Positions 9,099-15,923 of a DNA stretch of 64,000 nucleotides are shown here, one piece after another. The notes under the pieces are model-generated. The model searched no databases and was not told the DNA's origin. It saw nothing but the letters and a program-made list of their open reading frames with translations. A program made the position numbers and the translations under genes. How positions within the stretch are numbered: the first letter of the stretch is position 1; each line of letters opens with the position of its first letter. Source of the DNA: Streptomyces sp. 130 (GTDB taxonomy: Bacteria; Actinomycetota; Actinomycetes; Streptomycetales; Streptomycetaceae); NCBI RefSeq assembly GCF_007096885.1, contig NZ_VJNO01000014.1, forward strand, positions 62,001-126,000, read 5' to 3'.

Positions 9099-9743
9099 TC
9101 ACCGCCCCCGGTACACCAGCCGCCCGCCCGCGATCGTCGCCACGCAGCTCGCCGCGCCCGCCGCGAGCAGCGCCGCCTCGTCCGGGGCGTCGAAGACCGC
9201 GAGGTCCGCGCGGCCCCCGGCGGCGAGCGGCGCCGCCGTCGCCTCGGCCACCGCGCCCGCCCCGGCCAGCGGATCGAGCCGGGGGCCGTCCCCGGTGGAC
9301 GCCGACGCGGTGAGGACCGTCAGCCCGGACCGCCGGACCGCCGTGAGCAGGGCGGGCGGTGCCCCGGGCGCGGCCGTCACCGCCGTCGTGCCGTGCCGCA
9401 GCATTCGGTGCAGCCCGCGCCGCACGCTGCCCGCGCGCCAGGTCTCCTCGGGGCCCAGCGCGTCGAGCGCGGCGCCGGTCAGGGGCTCGGTGCCGAGCGC
9501 GTCCGCCTCGCGGGGGTCGGGGAAGTACCACTCCTCCAGGAGCCGGACCGCGTCCCGCTGGAGGAGGCCGGGGGTCAGGACGCCCGGCCAGCGCCGGACG
9601 CGGGCGGCGGGGTGGGCGGCGGCCAGCTCCCCGTACGGCCCGAACGCCTCGACCGAGGCGTCCCGCACGGCCACCGCGCCGCCGGGCACGGGTGCGCGTC
9701 CGCCGCCCGGCAGCAGCAGGGCGGCGGCGTGGATCGTCAGCAA
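9099..9743 (-). CDS. Degenerate amidohydrolase / imidazolonepropionase-like protein
   Basis: A 214-residue protein that resembles the two ends of amidohydrolase-superfamily enzymes. The N-terminal beta-sandwich strands (GGAVAVRDASVEAFG, then RRWPGVLTPG) and the C-terminal LAAGGRADLAVFD and VATIAGGRLVYRG strands are intact. Family members are about 400 residues, and the HxH metal motif that normally follows PGxVxxH is absent here (LTPGLLQRDAVRL), so hydrolase activity is unlikely. It lies just downstream of mqnC on the same strand, separated by a 150-bp inverted repeat. Function unknown; conserved neighbours would be needed to say whether it serves menaquinone synthesis. Confidence 0.6.
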   Translation of the reverse strand: MLTIHAAALLLPGGGRAPVPGGAVAVRDASVEAFGPYGELAAAHPAARVRRWPGVLTPGLLQRDAVRLLEEWYFPDPREADALGTEPLTGAALDALGPEETWRAGSVRRGLHRMLRHGTTAVTAAPGAPPALLTAVRRSGLTVLTASASTGDGPRLDPLAGAGAVAEATAAPLAAGGRADLAVFDAPDEAALLAAGAASCVATIAGGRLVYRGR

Positions 9744-9750
9744 GACGCGT

Positions 9751-9902
9751 GGGCCTTTCGTTCGGACCAGGCTGGATCAGGGAGCGGGGCGTGGCGCGTG
9801 CGGCTGCAAGGCGGAGGGGGCCCCTCTCTGCTCGAGCGAAGCCGAGAGCTTGGGAGTGCGTGCCACGCCCCGCGAGCCCGGCATGATCCGAACGGAAGGC
9901 CC
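9751..9902. repeat. Imperfect long inverted repeat, MITE- or terminator-like element
   Basis: Terminal arms 9751-9766 and 9887-9902 are complementary over 16 bp with one mismatch. A second pair, 9784-9798 and 9859-9873 (the gcggggcgtggc block), pairs almost perfectly inside them. The centre holds a small stem around a GCGAAGC loop (9836-9842). The right end overlaps the mqnC stop codon. It could act as the mqnC transcription terminator; the TIR-like ends and the central gctcgagcgaagccgag block resemble dispersed intergenic repeats of Streptomyces, which is recollection rather than a search result. Confidence 0.65.
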
Positions 9903-11101
9903 TAGTTGGCGCTGAGGAGCTTGAGCTCCGGGTGGGCCGTGCCGCCCTCGATCGCGACGGACGAGATGTGCGAGACGACGCGCTCGTCGACCGGGTCGTT
10001 CGCCGGGTCGTCGTGCACGACGAGGTGCTCGTAGGTCGTGGAGCGCTGGGCCGGGACGCGGTCCGCCTTGCGGATGAGGTCGATGATCTCCAGCCGGTTG
10101 GAGCGGTGCTTGGCGCCGGCCGAGGAGACGACGTTCTCCTCCAGCATGATCGAGCCGAGGTCGTCCGCGCCGTAGTGCAGCGACAGCTGGCCGACCTCCT
10201 TGCCGGTGGTGAGCCAGGAGCCCTGGATGTGCGCGACGTTGTCCAGGAAGAGCCGGGCGATGGCGATCATCCGCAGGTACTCGAAGAGCGTGGCCTGCGT
10301 CTGCCCCTTCAGCTTGTTGTTCTCCGGCTGGTACGTGTACGGGATGAACGCCCGGAAGCCGCCGGTGCGGTCCTGCACGTCACGGATCATGCGCAGGTGC
10401 TCGATGCGCTCGGCGTTCGTCTCGCCCGTGCCCATCAGCATGGTCGAGGTGGACTCGACGCCCAGGCCGTGCGCGATCTCCATGATCTCCAGCCAGCGCT
10501 CGCCGGACTCCTTGAGCGGCGCGATGGCGGTGCGCGGCCGGGCCGGCAGCAGCTCGGCCCCGGCGCCCGCGAAGGAGTCCAGGCCGGCGGCGTGGATGCG
10601 GCTGATGGCCTCCTCGGCGGAGACCTTGGAGATCCGGGCCATGTGCTCGATCTCGGAGGCGCCGAGCGAGTGGATCACCAGCTGCGGGAACGCCTTCTTG
10701 ATGGCCGAGAAGTGCTCCTCGTAGTACTCCACGCCGTAGTCCGGGTGGTGCCCGCCCTGGAACATGATCTGGGTGCCGCCCAGCTCGACGGTCTCCGCGC
10801 AGCGGCGCAGGATGTCGTCCAGGTCCCGGGACCAGCCCTTGGCGGTGTCCTTCGGCGCGGCGTAGAACGCGCAGAACTTGCAGGCCGTGACGCACACGTT
10901 GGTGTAGTTGATGTTGCGCTCGATGATGTACGTCGCGATGTGCTCCGTACCGGCGTACCGGCGGCGGCGCACCGCGTCGGCCGCCGCGCCCAGGGCGTGC
11001 AGCGGGGCCGACCGGTAGAGGTCGAGCGCCTCTTCCGGAGTGATCCGGCCGCCTTCGGCGGCTCGGTCGAGGATGGGCTGGAGGTCGGCCTTCTCGGTCA
11101 C
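9902..11101 (-). CDS. mqnC: Cyclic dehypoxanthinyl futalosine synthase
   Basis: A 399-residue radical SAM enzyme of the futalosine pathway; it cyclises dehypoxanthine futalosine to form the naphthoquinone precursor. The radical SAM cluster motif CxxxCxxC is at C70, C74 and C77 (CVTACKFC), preceded by NINYTNVC. The glycine-rich QGGHHPDYG segment, GMGT-type MLMGTGET, and IPYTYQPENNKLKG are all family features, and the length is standard. The start is GTG at 11101 with an AAAGG site upstream. The 72-nt gap to the upstream kinase gene is the likely promoter region. Confidence 0.96.
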   Translation of the reverse strand: MTEKADLQPILDRAAEGGRITPEEALDLYRSAPLHALGAAADAVRRRRYAGTEHIATYIIERNINYTNVCVTACKFCAFYAAPKDTAKGWSRDLDDILRRCAETVELGGTQIMFQGGHHPDYGVEYYEEHFSAIKKAFPQLVIHSLGASEIEHMARISKVSAEEAISRIHAAGLDSFAGAGAELLPARPRTAIAPLKESGERWLEIMEIAHGLGVESTSTMLMGTGETNAERIEHLRMIRDVQDRTGGFRAFIPYTYQPENNKLKGQTQATLFEYLRMIAIARLFLDNVAHIQGSWLTTGKEVGQLSLHYGADDLGSIMLEENVVSSAGAKHRSNRLEIIDLIRKADRVPAQRSTTYEHLVVHDDPANDPVDERVVSHISSVAIEGGTAHPELKLLSAN

Positions 11102-11173
11102 CGGGCTGTCACCTTTCGGCGGTTTTTCAACGGATCTACGGACCGGTTCAGCGTACGCCAGGGGGGTCGGGCG

Positions 11174-12853
11174 TCAGCTGCCGGACCGGGTCAGCGTGCC
11201 GTACGGGAGTCCCGCGCCCTTCTCGTCGGAGCGGAAGCGGAGCGTGCCGTCGGAGGTGCGGGTGAAGTGGAGGCCGGCGGGTGCGGTGGTGCAGAGGCCG
11301 GCGGTGCTGGGGCGGTCCCGGTCCGCGCGTTCGCGGACCTTCAGCTCCTGTCCGGTGGCGGAGATGAGCGAACCCACGCTGTGGCAGGTGAAGTTCACGC
11401 CGAGGGCGGAGACCTCGGTGGTGAGGCGGACCACGTCCGCGCCCTCGCGGCCCTTGGTGAAGACCGCGGTGAGCGTGCCGTGCGGCTGGCCGGTGGTCTT
11501 CTCGGTGAGCGGCCCCTTCCAGGTGCCGACGAACGCCGCGGGCAGCTGGTCCGCCCCGCCGGAGGTGCCGGAGGTGGCGGACGGGGTCTGCGAGGCGCTC
11601 CCCACGTTGCCGCTGTCGTCGCCCCGGCCCGGGATCAGGTCCAGCAGGAAGGCGCCGCCCACCGTCACCGCGGCCAGCGCCCCGGCCACCGCGAGCGCGA
11701 GCGTGCAGCTCACCCGGCGGCGCCCCGCCCCGTCCCCACCCGCCGCCGCGCCGAGGGCCAGGCCCCGCCCGACGGTCCGCTGCGCGGGCAGCCCGTCGGC
11801 CACGGCGGTCGGGGGGTGCGGCGGGCCGGCCGGCGGGCCGAAGACGCCCGGCTCGGAGCCGCCGACCGCGCCGTACGGCCCTCCGGCGGGCTCGCCCGCC
11901 CCCGCCCCGAACGACGGATTGCTGAACGGCACCGGACCCGACTGCGCCGGGGCCTCCTGCGGTTCCAGGTCGAGCAGCGCCACCGCCGACCGGCTGACCT
12001 CGCGGACCAGCGGCCCGGGCAGCCAGCCCGCCGCGACCGCCGCCGCCGCGCCGCCCGGCAGCAGCAGCCGGACCAGCTCGTCCGGCGTCGGCCGCCGCTC
12101 CGGGTCCTTGGCCAGGCAGGCGGCGATGGTCTCGCGGAGCCCGCCCTCCAGCTCGCCCAGCTCCGGTTCCTCGTGGATGACCTTGTAGAGCAGGACGGCC
12201 GAGGAGTCGCCGAGGAACGGCGCGGAGCCGGTCGCCGCGTACGCCAGGACCGCGCCCAGCGAGAAGACGTCGGCCGCGCCGGACATCCCGGTGCCCCGGA
12301 TCTGCTCCGGAGCCATGTAGCCGGGCGAGCCGACCGAGACCCCGGTGGAGGTGAGGGAGGTGGTCGCGTCGATGGCCCGGGCGATGCCGAAGTCGATCAG
12401 TCGGGGGCCGTCCAGGGCGAGCAGGACGTTGGACGGCTTCACGTCCCGGTGGATCAGGCCGCGCTCGTGCACCGCGGCGAGCGCCTCACCGAGCCCGGCG
12501 CCCAGCACCCGGACCGCGTGCTCGGGCAGCGGGCCGTGCTCGGTGACGGCCGCGGAGAGCGGCGGCCCGGCCACGTAACCGGTGGCGATCCAGGGAACCG
12601 GGGCGTCCGGGTCGGCGTCCAGGACGGGCGCGGTCCACTCGGCGCCGATCCGCCGGGCCGCCTCCACCTCGCGCCGGAACCGGGCGCGGAACTGCTCGTC
12701 GAGCGCGAAGTGCGGGTGGACGACCTTGACGGCGACGGTGCGACCGCCGGCGCTGCGCCCGAGGTACACGCGGCCCATGCCGCCGGCGCCGAGTCTGCCG
12801 AGCAGCCGGTAGGCGCCGATGCTGCGCGGTTCCCCGGCTTCCAGCGGCTGCAT
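11174..12853 (-). CDS. Membrane-anchored Ser/Thr protein kinase (Hanks type)
   Basis: A 559-residue transmembrane kinase. The N-terminal kinase domain has the glycine loop GRLGAGGMGRVY (19-30), catalytic lysine K43, catalytic loop HRDVKPSN (135-142), DFG at 154-156 and the APE segment YMAPEQ, so it should be active. After a Pro/Gly-rich juxtamembrane region there is one membrane helix (around residue 385-405) and an external C-terminal domain of about 150 residues with no PASTA repeats. That domain contains a strand-rich WKGPLTEK/TSDGTLRF pattern seen in other Streptomyces kinases. It stands between mqnC and mqnA on the same strand, but nothing links it to quinone synthesis. Confidence 0.9.
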   Translation of the reverse strand: MQPLEAGEPRSIGAYRLLGRLGAGGMGRVYLGRSAGGRTVAVKVVHPHFALDEQFRARFRREVEAARRIGAEWTAPVLDADPDAPVPWIATGYVAGPPLSAAVTEHGPLPEHAVRVLGAGLGEALAAVHERGLIHRDVKPSNVLLALDGPRLIDFGIARAIDATTSLTSTGVSVGSPGYMAPEQIRGTGMSGAADVFSLGAVLAYAATGSAPFLGDSSAVLLYKVIHEEPELGELEGGLRETIAACLAKDPERRPTPDELVRLLLPGGAAAAVAAGWLPGPLVREVSRSAVALLDLEPQEAPAQSGPVPFSNPSFGAGAGEPAGGPYGAVGGSEPGVFGPPAGPPHPPTAVADGLPAQRTVGRGLALGAAAGGDGAGRRRVSCTLALAVAGALAAVTVGGAFLLDLIPGRGDDSGNVGSASQTPSATSGTSGGADQLPAAFVGTWKGPLTEKTTGQPHGTLTAVFTKGREGADVVRLTTEVSALGVNFTCHSVGSLISATGQELKVRERADRDRPSTAGLCTTAPAGLHFTRTSDGTLRFRSDEKGAGLPYGTLTRSGS

Positions 12854-13324
12854 ATGACGGACTCCCCCTGTGAACCGGCCGGACCTCCGATCGAAGCCTA
12901 ACGACTCGGTGCACGGTAGAGAGTGGATCAGATCGCGGCTTGTTCCACCGCTGATCTGGCCGGAGCCGGACCACCGGAGCCCCGCCCCTCGGCCGAGCCG
13001 CTCAGCGAGGCGGGGGCCGGGCTCACCGCCCCGGCGGAACAGAGCGGGAAGTGCGGACGTCCGCCTCGGCCCGGCGGGATATGCGCGTCGTCCCCCGCAA
13101 TCCCGACCGGGCGGGGTGACGGGCGAAATGACCGCGGAAGAGGAATGGATCTGGAATTCCGAGGTCCTTCGCCGATCAACTATTCAGCGTGAATTCACCC
13201 GGACGAGTATCGGCGTCCGTGCGAGGGTTTCCGGGGCATCGCCGGAAACATCGGGAATGGCCGGGAATTCGACGCGTCGCACGCGCGGGGCGCACGGCGC
13301 GGGAAACCCCGGCCCACCCCCTCC
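12854..13324. other. 471-nt non-coding stretch upstream of kinase gene
   Basis: No convincing gene on either strand. Compared with its surroundings the part from about 13120 to 13270 is AT-richer and contains several gaattc/ggaatt motifs, suggesting a promoter or regulatory region for the kinase gene (starts at 12853, minus). I found no clear promoter hexamers or strong hairpin. Confidence 0.4.
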
Positions 13325-14212
<888 letters not shown>

Positions 14213-14348
14213 CTAGACCCGTCCCCGCCGGGCCGCCGCACCGGGGCGGCGGCACACAGGAAGGCCCTCTCGGATGGCTCATCCGGACGGCAATCAAACA
14301 TCCGGGTGAAGTGATCTTTCCCTCTACCCTTACGGACACGCTGCGTGC

Positions 14349-14354
14349 TAGGCT
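14349..14354 (+). promoter_or_regulatory. Possible extended -10 of the cold-shock gene
   Basis: TGC-TAGGCT at 14346-14354 resembles an extended -10 element, with a weak -35-like cttacg at 14329-14334 (14-nt spacer, shorter than ideal). Transcription from here would give a leader of about 125 nt before the cold-shock start, containing the hairpin at 14394-14420. Weak evidence. Confidence 0.3.
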
Positions 14355-14393
14355 CGACGGCAAGTTGCAGTTTGGTTTCCCTTGCAGTACAGA

Positions 14394-14431
14394 GCCTGCG
14401 GAGCATGTGACCCCGCAGGCTTTTGTAGTTT
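14394..14431 (+). terminator. Attenuator-like hairpin in the cold-shock leader
   Basis: An 8-bp GC-rich perfect stem (14394-14401 with 14413-14420) closes an 11-nt loop and is followed directly by a T-rich tail (ttttgtagtttt, 14421-14432). This is the layout of an intrinsic terminator, rare in this GC-rich genome, but it lies 55 nt upstream of the cold-shock start codon and not at a gene end. Attenuation or cold-sensitive folding of the leader is the likely role. Confidence 0.6.
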
Positions 14432-14486
14432 TCAGACTTCATTGCAGGTTCTGGAGCAGGGCAACCCTTTGGCCCAAGGAGGGCTT

Positions 14487-14690
14487 ATGGCTACCGGAAC
14501 CGTCAAGTGGTTCAACGCTGAAAAGGGCTTCGGCTTCATCGCCCAGGACGGCGGCGGCCCGGATGTCTTCGTCCACTACTCCGCGATCAACGCGTCCGGG
14601 TTCCGCTCCCTCGAGGAGAACCAGGTCGTGAACTTCGACGTCACTCAGGGCCCGAAGGGCCCGCAGGCTGAGAACGTCACCCCGGCCTAG
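14487..14690 (+). CDS. Cold-shock protein (CspA family)
   Basis: A 67-residue single cold-shock domain protein, full family length. RNP1 (KGFGFI, residues 13-18) and RNP2 (VFVHYSAI, about 27-34) are intact, with the usual [14 protein letters not shown] start. Such proteins bind single-stranded nucleic acid and act as RNA chaperones. The ATG at 14487 follows AAGGAGGG by 4 nt. The gene has a long leader carrying an attenuator-like hairpin and ends in a strong terminator hairpin, so it is probably monocistronic. Confidence 0.97.
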   Translation: MATGTVKWFNAEKGFGFIAQDGGGPDVFVHYSAINASGFRSLEENQVVNFDVTQGPKGPQAENVTPA

Positions 14691-14732
14691 TTGCCCGGGT
14701 CGGCCGATCGCGGCCGGTAAGAGCAGTACCCA

Positions 14733-14774
14733 AGGAGCCCCGCTCCTCCGCACCGGCGGAGGAGCGGGGCTCCT
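14733..14774 (+). terminator. Terminator of the cold-shock gene
   Basis: Perfect 19-bp inverted repeat (14733-14751 with 14756-14774) around the 4-nt loop ACCG, 43 nt after the cold-shock stop codon. No U-tract follows, as is usual in Streptomyces. Confidence 0.85.
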
Positions 14775-14811
14775 GCCCGTGCGGCCCGTCCCGGCCGTGC
14801 GAAGTGGTGTC

Positions 14812-14842
14812 TTGACCTTCACACCGTGTGAAGCCGTGCAGT
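14812..14842 (+). promoter_or_regulatory. MerR-type promoter with palindromic operator
   Basis: A perfect 7-1-7 palindrome (ttcacac-c-gtgtgaa, 14818-14832) follows directly on a -35-like ttgacc (14812-14817). A -10-like tgcagt lies at 14837-14842, leaving a 19-nt spacer. A stretched 19-nt spacer spanning the operator is the classic arrangement for MerR-family control, and the adjacent gene encodes a MerR regulator, so autoregulation is likely. The predicted transcript would start only a few nucleotides before the ATG at 14852. Confidence 0.65.
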
Positions 14843-14851
14843 GGAGGAGTC

Positions 14852-15685
14852 ATGTTCACCATCGGAGACTTCGCCCGGTACGGGCGGGTGTCGGCCCGCA
14901 TGCTGCGTCATTACGACGAGATCGGGCTGCTGCACCCGGACCGCACCGACCCCTCGACCGGCTACCGCTACTACGGCGCGGCCCAGCTCGCCCGGCTCAA
15001 CCGGATCATCGCGCTCAAGGACCTCGGCTTCACGCTCCAGCAGGTGGGGGCCGTCCTGGACGACGCGGTGGGCCCGGAGGAGCTGCGCGGGATGCTGCGG
15101 CTGCGGCGTACGGAGCTGGAAGCGGCGATGGCCGCGGCTGCGGCCAGGCTGGCGCAGGTCGAGGCGAGGCTCCGGTCCATCGAGAGCGAGGGACACATGC
15201 CCACGAACGACGTCGTGATGAAGAAGGTGCCCGCGGTGCGGGTCGCGGAGCTGACCGGGGTGGCCGGGAGCTACGAGCCGCAGGACATCGGCCCGGTGAT
15301 CGGCCCGCTGTACGACCGGCTGTTCCCCCTCCTCGCCGAGGCGGGCCTGACCCCCTCGGGCCCGGGGATCGCCCGGTACGAGGACGCCCCGGACGGCGGC
15401 GGCAGCGTCGTCGTGCACGCCGGGGTGACGGTCTCCGCACCCGTCGGGCCGGTCGGCGACACCGGGATCACCGTGGTCGAGCTGCCGCCGTTCGAGGCGG
15501 CGACCGTCGTGCACCGGGGGTCCATGGACGCCGTCCTGCCCACCGCCCAGACCCTGGCCCGCTGGATCGACGCCAACGGCTACCGGTCGGCGGGGTACGC
15601 CCGCGAGATCAGCCTGGAATGCCCGGAGGACCGGGACGGCTGGGTGACCGAGCTCCAGGAGCCGGTGGTCCGGGCGACGGCCTGA
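14852..15685 (+). CDS. MerR-family regulator with GyrI-like effector domain
   Basis: A 277-residue protein with a MerR DNA-binding domain (TIGDFARYGRVSARMLRHYDEIGLL, wing GYRYYGAAQLARL, residues 3-55). A dimerisation helix follows (about 75-115), then a GyrI/AraC-effector-type ligand-binding domain (about 125-277), as in BmrR/TipA-type drug sensors. It should bind small hydrophobic or cationic ligands and activate a promoter by untwisting it. The ATG at 14852 follows GGAGGAG. No obvious target gene is adjacent; the palindrome in its own promoter suggests autoregulation. Confidence 0.88.
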   Translation: MFTIGDFARYGRVSARMLRHYDEIGLLHPDRTDPSTGYRYYGAAQLARLNRIIALKDLGFTLQQVGAVLDDAVGPEELRGMLRLRRTELEAAMAAAAARLAQVEARLRSIESEGHMPTNDVVMKKVPAVRVAELTGVAGSYEPQDIGPVIGPLYDRLFPLLAEAGLTPSGPGIARYEDAPDGGGSVVVHAGVTVSAPVGPVGDTGITVVELPPFEAATVVHRGSMDAVLPTAQTLARWIDANGYRSAGYAREISLECPEDRDGWVTELQEPVVRATA

Positions 15686-15923
15686 GACCGGGGGCGCCCG
15701 CCGGCGGGCGGGCGCCCCGCTTCGCACGTTCCCGTCCCGACCGCGCCGCCCCGAATCGTTGTCGAGGGCTTGTGCAGAGAGTCATCCGTTACTGACGGGC
15801 CGACCCTTCACAAGGCAGACTGTTGACGGCGATATCAACGGTATGGAGCAATCCGGACGGCCTGGGACCGATCCGGACACAGCGACCGTGCCGGGCCGTG
15901 CGCAGGCAGGACAGGAGGCAGCA

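Noticed and set aside
9932..12901. 989-codon plus-strand reading frame opposite mqnC and the kinase gene
   Set aside because: It is antisense to two genes with unmistakable motifs; its product is Arg/Gly/Val-rich without domains, an effect of high GC codon use.
13123..13320. Small gene in the AT-richer part of the kinase upstream region
   Set aside because: The open frames lack a ribosome site, third-position GC bias or recognisable product.
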